Origin: Siphlonurus alternatus
Lineage: Eukaryota; Arthropoda; Insecta; Ephemeroptera; Siphlonuridae
Direction of reading: 5' to 3'
Assembly: GCA_949825025.1 (NCBI GenBank)
Contig: OX463784.1
Coordinates: 10,485,431-10,549,430 of the forward strand
DNA length: 64,000 nucleotides
Shown: positions 31,878-46,400 of the stretch, in pieces
Layout of the letters: every line of letters starts with the position of its first letter
Numbering within the stretch: position 1 is the stretch's first letter
The notes under the pieces: generated by a model
The model's input: only the letters and a program-made list of their open reading frames with translations
Database searches by the model: none
Told to the model about the DNA's origin: nothing
Made by a program: the position numbers and the translations under genes

Positions 31878-33334
31878 AACATGCAGACTTAATATTTTAT
31901 TATGTGTTGTTCTTTAGGGTCATTTTTTCAAAAAAAACTAGAATACTCAATGTATCTCATATTTGTTTTATTTGGTATAAAACTAATATTTATGACATAT
32001 ATTATGATGTAATATTTTATAAATAATATATGTATATATAGTTGATACAGCCTAGCTTTTGCAGCATGCATGGAGTCTGAGTTATTTTTGCCATTTTGAA
32101 TCCTATAAAAAATAGTTAATAAAATTAATAATGCCATGAGCTCATGATTCATATGATTGTCGCAATTAAAATATGGAATTTTTTTAGATGTCTTCATTAT
32201 TTTGTTGTAATGCTAGCTAGTGTAATATATATTATAATCTTGAAATATTATTAGATATATAATTATATACAAAAATATCATTAAATTACTATGTACTATA
32301 TTTTGTGGCCCATATATAATTGCTTCTCTATAAGGTGTATAACACTTTTTTTTTTTCTTTTTTTTTTTACTATCTTAAATTGTTTATTAATTAATTTGAA
32401 TGTTATATTTTTCATAAGGTTTTTATTAATTTATTTTTTTTTAACAAAGTTCCTGAAGTTCCTCGATCACTGATGAGGAATTAATAAACTAAAACTCTCA
32501 TGAGGCACTTTGACGCACTTTGATTTTTTTAAATAATTTTAAATCTTCCGCTGCCGATGCTCAACTTTTTTTTAAGGAGAAATGATCAGCTGTGGAAGGG
32601 GAACGGAGGGGAAATGTAATCAAATGGGAAATATGGGAATGTGGGAGTGACCTTCATTTATAGCATTAGTGGTTTTGTGTTCGTTGAAGACGTTTCTTCG
32701 CGTTATTTTTAATCAAAGTGGTGACATTAAAATTGTAAAAACTCAAGGAATATTTAAATTGTGTTAAAAATACACAAAAACTCATATTATAAAAGTTATA
32801 ACTCAAAACAAATGGTGAAAGTTTTGTAGGCCTGTACGCATAATTTTTAGAAAAGTGAGTTTTATACTATAATTTTTCTGATAATATATTCAAGAAATTA
32901 TAATGTTCATAACTTAATGTAGTATTAAGAATATCTGTTTTAGTATAATAAAATATAAAATTCTTTCTAATATTCTTGTTATGGGAATTTTTCGTGATCT
33001 AAAAAATGCTCTTCGACCCATGAGGTCGATTTTTGTATTCTATATTTATTGGATTTCATACTATATTATCCTTAATTTCAAGTTAAAAATAATATTTTAT
33101 GCTACTATCTTGTGAGATTTATATTCAATTCAAGTAACATCTGTCGTATTAATGATAGTAATTAATAAAATCGTGATAAAAACACAGTGGGAGGTCCCTG
33201 CATTCCATTCTAGAAAGAAAAAAAAAAACAAAACACTTGTTGCTTGAGAATTGAGAATGGAATTCCAGCGCGTAATTTAAAAATTTAATTACTAATTAAT
33301 TAAAAATTTTCTTTGTTTCAGCACTTCTGTAATA

Positions 33335-36300
33335 ATGTCTCTAGACTGTGGGAATGTTGTGGCAAAATACTGCCTGACAGTATTCAACTTTTTGTTTTTT
33401 GTAAGTTGACATCAAGTTAATTAACGTTAAGAATGTAATTGTAATTATTGAGTATTTTTGTTTAGATTGCTGGCACAATTTTATTATCACTCGGAATATG
33501 GTTGGCCGTGGATAAAAACTCATTTGTGCGTCTCGTCACCAAAGTATCTCAAGATGATGTTTTGAATGTAAGTATAACATTGAAAAGATTTGCACTTTGT
33601 TTACTCTTTAAAATTATCAACAAATTACTGTACTATAACTGTACTGTACTCAAGTCAAATAATACCGGTATAAATATAGATACTTTAGTTAGTTTAGTTC
33701 ATATTATAGCGTTAACTTTCAGGGGAAGGTAGCGCGCCCAATTTTAAAAATAATCCCACACATGAAAATTATGAAAGAGATTTAAAATGTTCTCCTCTAC
33801 ATCCCCTATCGGTGGCTAAAATATCAGCTTTACAAATTCGAGCTAGTTTTTGAGTTATAAATTTTTAAAGTTGACTTCTTTAACATGGAAAAATCATACT
33901 TCCATGTACTGTATGTATACATATATTAGTCAACTTTAATAATTCATACCTCAAAAACTAGCTCGAATTTGTATACCTGATATTTTAGCTACTGATAGGG
34001 GGTGTAGTGGAGAACATTTTTATTTTTTTTTTCATAATTTTCGTTTTAGGTATACATAATATTTTTTTTTTTAACGTTAATGGCGTAATCTTATCCTTAA
34101 AGTAAAGTTTTGAGGACTGAAATTTTGCATTTAAAAATAAAAGTGCTTTAAATTAAAATGTTCACACTTGTTCATGGTAATTATTTGAATTTATGCCAAA
34201 CGTTTCAATCAAAGCTACCAGTAGCTACACATTTTCTCCCCTCCTATCACATGCAACATGTATCTGTTTCAGCAATTCACACAGCCCACTGTGATCGAAC
34301 AGTCTGCTTGGATTCTGATTGGAGCTGGAGGCTTCATCTTCTTGATCAGCTGTCTGGGCTACTGTGGCGCTGCACAAGAGTCGTACTGCATGCTCGGAAC
34401 GGTGAGTACACTGGCATGTCCTCGCAAACGTGAGCTCTCCAAGAGACTCCAAGTCAACTAAAGCCTTAAATTTGAGCTCTGAAAAAAAGTAAAGTACATG
34501 ATGGTATTTAGAAGATTTTTAATCTTTTTACAATCAACATCTAGAAATTAAGGGTGGCACACGTATTGATAAAAAAATTAATGTTTGAAATAAAAATTTT
34601 AGACGTTGAATCGAAAAGCGTTTAGAATTGTTAGTTACTGTAAAAGAAATAATGTGTATTATGCTTAATTGAAATAATATAATTTTATCAAAATTAATTT
34701 GGTAATCTATAGATAGGCACCCGTAATAAAAGTAAATCAAATAGAAATATTTTTATTTGTATTCTGAAATTAGAAAGTTAATTTTTAACAACTTTATTTT
34801 TACATAAAATATTTTTACGTTTTCATTCAATGAGGCATTGAATATATATTTTTTTTTCAGCAATACAATACATTACTTCGTATTTGCATGCAGTATTCTC
34901 ATATTATATATGGTTTGTTAAATATATAATCTGCGTCAATATTCAATATTTACAAATCCCAATGAAAATACGTGAGTTTTTTCGTTGTATCGTACAATAT
35001 AAAATACACATCAGTAAAAAGTTGTCTTCTATTAGAAATTCCGTTTGTAATATATTTTTTTTTCTATAAAAATCTTCCTGTTGATATACACTGGTTGAGG
35101 TCTTTGTGACAATACACTTGGATGTTATCTGGAGGTTTGTACCATGCGGAGACATGCACGACATTCCCTCGTCTAGTTAGAAGGGTCGCGTGTCTTATCA
35201 CATTACCACGATGTCGTTATACTGCAACCCAAGTAGTGAAAACTTCGTGTGGAGATATTAGTACGGAAGTCTGATAAGGAAATTGGACCTTTGGAGTGTC
35301 TTCAAAGTATCAGTTTCAGTACAATGCTCGCTCTACTTTGTGTGAGCGGTTCTTTTGTAAACGAAATAATGATATAACGTATTATTTATATTAAATTATA
35401 CTTGAACGATATAGTTTTTTAATACACGCAGGAAAAAAAAGTACTAATATTAATTTTCATGTTGTAATTCTATAATCTTACATTATATAGGTGTTCGTTA
35501 ACAATAATACAAGGTGTCTAATCTTAACTTCACTTTTTTTTTTTTTTTTACGAAGTGATATCGTAAATTTTCCGGTAATGAATAAAAACGTTTCATCAAA
35601 AGTTTTTTGTTGTTTCTTTGATCTTCGTTGCACCACCGACTTTTCTTGCAGTTGATGATATTTTGATTGTTTTCTTTTTTATGAATTGTTGTGTTTTCGC
35701 TCTAAATTGACGGTATATAAAGCTTCCGCATCAATGCTCCGATTTTTTTAACAAATGCGAAAGAAATAACAGCGATAAAATATTTACCAAAACAGACTTG
35801 CATTTATTTACGTTAATTAATATAATTTGCTGTCACTTTTTTCCTGAAGTATTTTTCATGATTATATTTTTTTCGTGACATTTAGACATTACGTCAATAT
35901 TTAACAATAATAATAATAATAATAAAATTAACGCGGCAAATGTGGCTACAAAATAAAATATAACTTGGCTAAAAATTCCACCTGTGATATCATGCGTAAG
36001 ATTTTAATAATAAAAATAATAACAAATGGAAAAAAATTCTACGTTTCCATAAAAAAATATCTAGTCATGTCCATTCACCATACCACGTACATGTATTATT
36101 ATTTTTTTTTCTCCCCTCTCGCCACAAAATAAAATTGATAAAGATTGGTGACACAGCAACATCACGCTCGGTTACCCGGGCGGACTTTGTTTTGTTTGGC
36201 GTACACAGAGCTTATAATGCCCCACATGCATACTTAATGATCCGTGCTCTATTTAACTGCATCACCCTATACCTTTGCTTGTATAATATCGACCCTGCAG

Positions 36301-39300
36301 ACACCCCCTTGCTGAGCTGTCTCTTCCGGTCCTATATTAATAGTTTGTTCCACTTATTATTTATTTGTGTTTTTAAATAGGGTATTGTGTGATTCAATGT
36401 AATCAAAAATGTTTGACATATATTTAAAAACAAGATCTAAAATTGGTTGTTGCCTGACGACGAAACAGTGTAATTATATTGGTTCTCTTACTGTTAGATA
36501 CTCGAAAACTCTTTCTTTACTTTAATTTCAATGTATTTATTGTACAGTACTAATTAAATGAGCATATAATTTCGGCAAAAGAGCTATAATACAGTATATG
36601 CAAAAGATGCACTTGTAATTATTTTCTTTCATCCATCGATTTTATTTAATTATTTATTTCACCCAAAGTACAAATACAAAATACATTACAAAAATCAAGT
36701 ATGCTAATTATTTACCTCCGTTTTTATTAAGATATATTGGAATTTGACCCTTTAAAGATTCTTTTGATGATGTTATTGTGGCAAAATATCAAATTTCAAT
36801 GTATGTAAAAATATCAGATAAACTACATTTTTTTTTTTTCGAAAGTTTTATGCTTCTTGAGGGCATATTTTTCTGATGACTAAGTGAATCATAAATTGAA
36901 TTGACTGTTTTCAATTGGTAAATATTATATAGTCATGCGAGTAATTTATTTTATTGTGTATGTAATTTCAGGTAACGATGCATAAAATCGATTTTGTTTA
37001 GGGGACTGCTTGTTATTACTAAAAAACGTATTTTGCTACACAAATAGAGATAAAATATAATATAACAAGGTATTTCTTATAAATAATTCAATGTATAAAA
37101 ATAAAGGGGGATTTTTTTTTTTGTAGATGTTTTTCATTGTCATTTGAGATACAGAACAATTTTCATTTTTCAACTTATGAATAATTTAATGAGTGCGGAC
37201 AATCGTATTTATACGATACAACATTATATGTAATGAAAAATAAAAAGGAAAAAAAGGTATTGGATTCTTATCACGATGAAAGATAACCGTATGTTTCTCA
37301 CTAACCATGCTCAGTTAGGGAGATGCTAACCATGGTTAGTGATAAACCGGCTATAGGCGGATTCAGATGGCGACAACGGCGATGCGACGCGATTTTAACG
37401 TAAAAGCTGTGAAATCCTAGGCGGCGGCGAATTCGCCGGTAATCGCGTTAATTACGATGCTCTTTTTCTTTTAATCGCCCAATATGGCCGCCAAAGGATG
37501 TTACAGCAAGTGCGCATTATTCGCGTCGCGTCGCATGGTAAAAAATCGCCATGTGAATCCACCTTATCTTTCTCGTTTCTATATATAACTCCCTCGTGAT
37601 GTGCGTCCTATACCTAATAGCAAGTACATAGCAAAAAGTATCCAGAAAATTTCCAAGGGTGAAATTTTGCTGTAAAGTGAAGGAGAGTGCCATAATGGTG
37701 GATTTATCCACCTCTATGTATTTTCCCCTTTTCTGCTTCCTTTAGGAATGGTATTCCCCATAACCACCCTCTTATCTATAATACATCAAGCCTTTCACAC
37801 TCATGAAGAGCCTTTGTATATATGCAGGTTTAAATGCATCAAAATGTGTTTTTCAATCAGAGCAACCGTGCAATGGAAAATGTTTATTTTCTGTTTTCTG
37901 TGCATCATGAAAAAAAGACAATTTCGCTATGACAGTAAATTACGTTGAGTTAAAATAACGTTAAAAATTTACGATATTTTAACAAGTAAGTGAAACATTT
38001 TGTAATATTTCGTAAAATATTATGACTAACAAAAAGTTATTGTTTGACAAAATAATGAACAAGTCAAGCCTAAATATTTGAGTCACGTTATTATGTGTCA
38101 AAGAATATGACAAAGTCCGTAACCTTAACTCTATTGTTGTATTTCGCTTTTAAAACAGTACAAAGTATTTACAAGGCTAATGTTATGCAAAATTTCACTT
38201 TTTTTGTGTGCAAAATATAAATTATTGTGTGGTACGTGTACTGTATGATAAATAGGTTTTGTAACATTGTAATCAGAGTGTTACAAAGGTTTTTCAACTA
38301 TTAATATAAAGCGCTTTAAATCATAAGAAAGTACTAGTACTTTCTTATGATTTTACCTAATTATAGATGTTAATTAGTTAATACATTATAAGAAAAGTTA
38401 CGAGCATTTAATAGCTTGCTATATCTGTTAGTGCAGTTGTATTACTAAATATAAACCCTGGGTGTATTAGCAGTTATACAGTAGAAATGTTAAAAGTGCA
38501 TTTTAGACTCATGAGAAAAAGCAGCGGGTATATAATTAATTATTTAATTATACAGTACACACTGTAGATATTCAGTGTAGTAATATAATTATTAATTTTT
38601 CTTTAATTACTATTGTTATTCGAACTTATACATATTATTATTAATATCATGGTATTTTTTACCAAGTAAAACAATGGGTTAATATTTAATTGGAAAAGTC
38701 ATTAGTCCATAAAATGAATTTATGTTATTATAGAACTTTATGCAGAGCGTTGACCGGTATACAATACATATACTAAATATTTGTTATTTCATGCACAAAA
38801 GTCAAGCATTTTTGAGAGAAGTAATTAAGCTATTGCATGACTACGCCGTCCGAGGAAAAAATATGTATGCTGTGTGGGCTTGCAGGAGTATAAATTCATA
38901 TCCCTAACTATCTAATCATCTGTCCTAACTAAAGTTCTCTACAGTTCCCTCAGTCTCAGCAAACAAGTCCCATCTTAACTTTCTCACCACTCAATCTCTT
39001 GCGTCAGTCATTGGGATGCATTCTTTGAAAATTGATATAAAATTTTATTTTCGTTTTAATTTTTCTTACAAAAGGACTTAATTTACCTCGTTCATATAAA
39101 AATAGAATAATTACTGTAAATTAATTAAAAAAAAAAACAGGAAATGTTCTCTTCAAATTTATCTTATCACTTTCGTGACCGTTTATTTTTTTTTTTTATC
39201 TGCACTTATTTTGACACAAATGCACAATCGAGGTTTACTTTATATAATAAACACGTGCGGGCCTTTTTATGTTTTTAAAAAAAAAAAAGAAAAAAATATT

Positions 39301-39321
39301 TTTTAAGTAAGAATTTTAGTC

Positions 39322-39360
<39 letters not shown>

Positions 39361-40461
39361 AGTTTTACGATTCGGAGATGGTTAAAACTCTCCGTGTATA
39401 ATTAAAAATCACCTCAATTTTTTTTTATAATTTTTGACCAGATTGTAATATTTTTTCCATAAAAAAATATTATAATAAAAAATTTATTATAATTATAATA
39501 ATAATTATATATAATTATAATATATATTTTTAAAAAATAGCAAACTCAGGAACACATTCCTGTTTTGGTTAAATTCTAAAATAAGTTATGCAGATCTTGT
39601 ATACTTTCTGCTTTATAATATTATAGCTAAAGGGTATTGCTAAGTAATTTTATAAGTACATGTTTACCTTGCATGGATTTATTACTTTATCAAACAGGAT
39701 CAAACCTGCAATTACGTATGCTCTCCTTATTACACTTGGCGTGTTGTAAACGCAACTTTCTTTAAGCTTTCTCCTTCTTTCTTATTGTCAACGTATAAAA
39801 AAGTTATCGCGTCAAAACACTTTTTCTTTCAAGTAATGTAATATGTCGATACGTTTTCATTTTCAATTGAGGGGTATTAAATTTTTATTGTGATAAATTT
39901 AGTGAGAAATCAAGCCCAGGTTTAGAAGAATTATGAGGTCTCTTTATCTTTATAATGTATTTGTTTAGTCCAAAATAATGCAATATATTAAATAAAAGAT
40001 ATTCAACTTAATGCACAAATTTACAGTAATTATAAAATTGAATCAATACTGTACGTCTGATTTAATAAGTAATTTGAAAATGATTTTTCATTATAACAGC
40101 AAATTTGATAATGTTTTTCTTCAAATGAACTTGACCCTCCTCTATTTGTGGGCGTTGCCCTAATATCCAGTCCTATTAAATTAATACAGGTGCTCTTGCT
40201 AGCCTTATATAGTATATATATAGTCCTTTAAGTGCTGTTCTCTCCTCAAATTTTCAAACTTTTACATTTCGTCTCGTGGAGCTGCAAAATAGTCAAGTTC
40301 TTACTGTCTTGAGATGAACACCTCTGGACACCACGAAATTTACTCCTGCTGTATTTGTAGACGTTACCATGTATATATTATAGTCTATATGGAATGGAGG
40401 CGTGGTGGACCAAAACTCTTTTGATATTGACAGACTGGGTGCTCTTCTTACATCTCCCTAT

Positions 40462-40496
<35 letters not shown>

Positions 40497-43441
40497 TTAT
40501 TATTTGAATTTCACGCTACGTACCCAGAAATGTTGCATGATATGATGGAGCCTAAGACTCCAAGAAACAAAATAAATATATAATATTCAATAAAATATAT
40601 TCAAGTTATATAAAATTTTGAGGCGAGATAAGAACACCCAAAATCGTTTAAGTTCATAACACCTCTCCCTGCAAAGGCTGCGTGACAACAGCGTTCGTGT
40701 TGCCAGAGAGCTTTTTGAAACTCTCTGGGGTTGGCCTGAGGTATAATATACATGTAAAATTGTTCGCACAATGCTTTTGTTTCATTAGCCGCATTAGCGA
40801 ATAAAAAAAAAGATCATCGTGTTGAGTCTACCATCTGTCACTGAATTGCTGACGAGTAAAACAAAACACTGTCGTAAACGTAAACCGCTGACTTTATTTA
40901 CTGTAGGCATACTGCTATTATATAGTTATATAGTGAGTGTATAAGAATGATAATATCAGCTTTAATGATGCATGAATCTCAGTTACTTCGGAGTCAAAGA
41001 ATATTTTTGTACGACGGAATTAAATGAAATAAATTTTAAAAAATCATGAATATTTTATAAAACTTAACCGCTTATGGTTTGAGCAAATTCAAGGGGCCAG
41101 TTTTCTTACAACAGCCCCGTTTCCGGTTCCGTCCATAAGACCAATGTTAAACTTCTACATCAGTTTTCACAAAACTAATCAGACAGATGCACTTCAAAAT
41201 TTGTATGACTAGTTCAATACCCCCTGCAAGTCTTTTTACATTCAGAGGTGCAACGATTGCGAGATCTCAACCAACTGAGATTCATCCTTAATTTCAAATG
41301 GCATAAATTTAAGAATAAAACGTTAAATCTCCCGAAAGTAATGTTTTCTACTCGTAGACTGCCGTTTTTACTGATGTTGTTTATACTGATCGTTTTTATA
41401 TATACACCTGTTTGGAGATTCGCATCCTTAATTTCAAATGGCATAAATTTAAGAATAAAACGTTAAATCTCCCGAAAGTAATGTTTTCTACTCGTAGACT
41501 GCCGTTTTTACTGATGTTGTTTATACTGATCGTTTTTATATATACACCTGTTTGGAGATTCGCCAAGTCCGAGCACAAATCCAACCAAAAGTTTTCCTTG
41601 TGATATAGAAAGTTAATGTGTAGCACACAGAAAGTATAATACATGTTTTAAATTATTATTATTATTATTAACTACTTATATGACTTAAATATGTCTGGTA
41701 AATTGTTATAACTCAATTTGAAAGTGAGAGCAGAAAAAGTTTTATCTCCTATTTTAATAAAGTATAACTTAATTCAATTATGAGATTGAATATTTGCTCT
41801 ACTATATAGCAGTTATTTTATTAATTAAACAATCTCAGATACTTTACGGTATATAGTAAAACTCTAAACCAGCGGTTTTTAAACTATGGGACGCGTCCCA
41901 AATTTGTGACAGTGAGATTTTTCGTCTGGGACTTCATGAAAATCGAGTAATGGTGACCAAGGCTATACGGTTAATAAGGTAGGGAAATAGGAAAGCAGTA
42001 GGGAAGAAAAAATGGGACATCATCTTTGAATTGAATATTATCTGGGACTCAAGTGAAAAAGTTTGAAAACTGCTACTCTCAACCATCTATACTTTATTTT
42101 ATAATGGAGTATCGACGTCAAAATTTGTTATATTTCAAAAATGAATAGAAGGTGCAAAGTTAAGCCATTCTGATTTTTTTCCCCGAATTTTTTTTAGAGC
42201 CCAGGAAGTTTTGCTAAAAACTTCGTCGAAGTCGGGTTTGAACCCAAGACCCTTTTAGGTCCTATCCTTTTATTAAAAAAGGCATCACTTTCTCTGTACT
42301 ATCAATAATTTTTAAAAAAAAAAATCCCGGACTCTAAAAAATATGGAAAAAAAAAAATCAGATTGCCATCATAACTTTGCACCCTCTATATCCATTTCTG
42401 CAATAAAAAATTTGAGATCGATACTCCATTGATCATAAGTGACAATTGAAAATATGTGATAACTCCATATCTGCATGGACAGTATATTTCGTATTGAGAA
42501 ATATCCGATATCATTCAATATATATTTTGTAAATAATTACTACATTTCCTGCTATTATTACGTCAAAATAACAGAACTTGCTCTGTTTCGTGGTCTACCA
42601 AAAAATGAAATAATTGTTACCATGGTCATATTAGAGCGTGGACTAAGTCATTGCAAAGCGTGTGGTTATTACTGTAACGCACACTAAACTTCAATGGACC
42701 TTATACTGCGGTGGAAGTACTGTAAACATTATGGTGCTAAAACATCATCAAAAGTACGCTCATAACGGGATGATCGTGTAGTACAAGAACTGAAATGGAA
42801 GGTGTTTGAAGTCTTGCCAGTAATACTAAATATTATACCTTGGGAGTCAAGTAAGAGTGGGTGCGATTCACGAAACAGTTAGCCAGGTTTCTAACCACGT
42901 TTAGCTTAACCACGTTTAACTATACCTGTTAAAAACCTGGCTAACTGCTTCGTGAATCACGCCCAGTATTATAACGTTCAAGCTGTCCGGAAGTGTACAT
43001 TTCAAAAAAATATAAACATATGAATATAAAATATAAAAATTATATTATTAAATATGAAATATAAAATAAATATGGTATCTGCAATTAATGCTATTGATTG
43101 CAACTCTAATAAGGAACATAAAAAGATAAATACAATGTTTTCTCAAACATGGCATTGTTTATACGAGTGTACTGGTGTACACCTTAGGAGAGCCGGAACG
43201 TTACCAATTTGCTAAGACTGCATGCAAATTCGTTCAAGAAACACGCAGAGTCTAACCATCATATAAAGTTGTTCACCAAAAAAACTCCATAGAGATTGCT
43301 TATAACAACGCCCCTTTTAGAGTATAAGGGTAATTTTCTTACCACTCCTATAGGTTGAATTCTTGCTCATTCAGTAATCTTATATTCTTTCAATTGTATA
43401 TATTTTCTCATAATTTTCTACCGAAAACGATTTTTTGTGCA

Positions 43442-43494
<53 letters not shown>

Positions 43495-46400
43495 TTTTAT
43501 TCAGTGTATATTGTTAGTAAGAATTCCTCCTCCACTTTATTAATCAATCCTGATGAGGCGTCTTTGAACTGAAGTGTCTGTGTTTATCACTTCCTATACG
43601 CACACGACCGGCGGTTGAGGGTTTACTAACCACTCTCTGCTAGATCGACTAGCTTACTGTGGGTTATATTAATAGACCGCCTGCTGCCAGCAGCTCACTA
43701 CCAGTTAATAAACACGAGTATGGACATGTTTGTTGAAGCATATCTGCATGTCTCTTGCAGCTGCAGTTTCTTCAAAGTGCTAAAAATAGACCACTCGTGT
43801 AAATAAAAAGGAAAAGTAGTCATTTTTTGCATGTGGAAATAAAATTATGAAGTAATCGTTCAAAATGAAATTAGCGGTTATAGTATATAGCCCTCTGGTA
43901 GAGGGCTATGGACGCTATGGTTATAGCTTTAAGAATGGCATATATTCAAATTAATTTAATATTCCCGCTGGAAATACCCAGCAAAAGTGAGAGTTTTCTG
44001 ACCTTCCTATTCTCATACCTATTTTGAAATTTTGGCTACAGGTTCGTAAGAAGAGTACTAACATGTCTGCAAATTTTCAAGACTCTGACATGAAAAAGAC
44101 GACCAGAAAGCTCTAACTTCCGACTACTTCCGGCAGGAATGTTACATAAATTTGACTGTATCTCACTGCAATAAAGAAACAAAACTTAGAGCTTTCTTGA
44201 GAAAACATTTTATTTTTTATCGGTATTTTTTCTTCAAACTTAATGAAATTAATTTGTTTGTCTATTTGTCATGCATGAGTGGCGTAACATCCAATTTAGT
44301 ATTTAAGAAAATAAAAAAGCTCAAAGAAACACCACAGTTGCCGAAGTAGTATAATAAATATATAAAATTAAGTACAGAATAAAAGAGAAAAAAATGTTTA
44401 ATTTTAATTTAAAGTGTGTATGCATATTTTAATAGCAGTCTATTAAAAATATAATACCGTAATCTTTTATAAAACTGCATGATTGAAATGTGAGCCCAAA
44501 TTTGTGCACCTGGTAATGAAGCCGTACTAAAATTCACCCCCTCCCCCCTCCCCCAACTTGCTCAAGTTAACCTCACAGGTGTAATTTGAGCTGCCCATAT
44601 GAAGACTTGTTGAATGTAGCTTTAAATTTTTTAGTGTCGTATTTCAGAACGTGTAGAGTTACCGAATTATCGATAAGAATTTAACATACTGTCTATATAC
44701 ATTTACTTTAATTATCTCAATGTGTCATGCTATATACAATTAATACATTATATGGTGAATTTTAAATAATTAATTATTTGTTTTATATAAACTTTTTTTA
44801 ACAGAATTTTTTAGTGAAATACATTTACGACAATTACTTTACTGTATCATTCATTCACTTTTTCTTTCACAGATTCTTTAAAAAAATAAGTAGGTGAAAG
44901 CTCTACATATAAAAATAATATAGTTAATCGAATGTGATTCATTCAGGTGAAAACGATTTAATTATTTTCTTGCGGCAGATGGTTTGAAGTTTCCTTTCTT
45001 CTTTGTAAACGATAGAAACTTGTACAGTTTAAGTCGAAAAACATGGAACATCGTGTTTCATGAGACCTTTATAATAAATATTTACGTATTTATTATCATG
45101 CAGCCTTGGTCATAAAACACTCACTATTTAATTTAACTAAATAATGAACATGTATGTATTTTAATAAACATTTCTTAACATAAAATACAAATTTTTCAAA
45201 GCATTTTTGCTGAAGTGGGGCGTATAGCACTTTCTTACTTTTATAAAAATTACTGTTTACAAGGCGATTTGTGATCAGAAAATATAAAAAATGCCCAATA
45301 GATCTGTTCGTAAATGCATAATCGATTCATATGAATCAATAATCAGTTGAACCGTGTACAGGTAACATAAAGAAAATCAAATAATTATCATCTAATTGTG
45401 TATTTACGAACAGATCTATAATATTTCAGGAGAAGTTTAAAGTTGATTTTAACTAACGTAAGATATTTTCTCATTTTAAGCTTTCAACATGGCTCTATAA
45501 TACAACTAGAACCGTACATATGATAACTTTGTGATGTGGGAAGTTTTTTATTGGAAGGTCTCCCCACTGCATGCAGCGTAGATTAATAACGAGGGTCCCT
45601 GACTATGATAGCAATAACATTGTCCTGTGGTAGCGACGTAATGTCATATTAGTCAAACTTTGTCTTCCTTTTCAAAGTATTGCTAGGTTTTCTGAATTTT
45701 TTGTTGGAATTTTGTACATACGTTTTTAGAAAATGTTGGTGCTGAAAAATGAACTGGGATGCAAGAAATTTGGCCCTTCAGACTATACTTTCAGAGAGAA
45801 TTTTAAATTTTGACTGTTGTAGTTTAAAAGTGAATCCTAATTTTCGGTCACTGAAGCCTTCAATTTTGTTTAGATTTTATGGATTTTGATGGCAGAGAAA
45901 AAATATCAATCCCTCCTTCATAATTCCGACACTGTTGTTAAGAGTTAAGGTAGAGATAACGCCAAACAGCTGTTCGACGTACTTCCCTTTGATTAACATA
46001 TGTAAACCTTAGCAAATTCACAAAAATTCTGAAATTTTTTTGAGAGGCAGATATTAGTGCCTAAAAGCCATAGAAAAAGTTTCAAAACAATTTAACGAGC
46101 CGATTTTTTAAAATTAAATTCTTAGTCTCTCCTGGGAAAGCTCTATATATGCTGAAAATTAAAAAAATTAATTAAAAAAAGTCGTCTCGTTAAATTATTT
46201 TGAAATTTTTTCTATGCTGGCTTTTAAGCACTAATATTACTGTCTCTCAAAAAAATTTCAGAATTTTTGTGAATTTGCCAAGGTTTACATGCATGTTAAT
46301 CAAAGGGAAGTACGTCGAACAGCTGTTCGGCGTTATCTCTACCTTAATGCCAGTAGAAGCATTATAGCTTTGAAATTATATGAAATTAGCTGCATGATTA

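Larger units (their letters stand above)
27827..33321. other. ZNF800-like 3' UTR and spacer to the tetraspanin gene
   Basis: After the TGA at 27824..27826, candidate polyadenylation signals include AATAAA at 28143..28148. Beyond that, 28596..31425 is almost wholly transposon-derived (entries below). The remaining 31430..33320 is AT-rich, with a small hairpin at 31796. An acceptor (CTTTGTTTCAG ending 33321) shows that the tetraspanin ATG exon is not the first exon. The 5' non-coding exon may lie near 32600..32860, where composition is more balanced and a GTGAGT occurs at 32854, but this is a guess. Confidence 0.4.

Noticed and set aside
41214..41644. Frames with the repeated peptide MFSTRRLPFLLM
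   Set aside because: The repetition comes from the 140-bp DNA duplication; there is no splice context and no recognisable domain.
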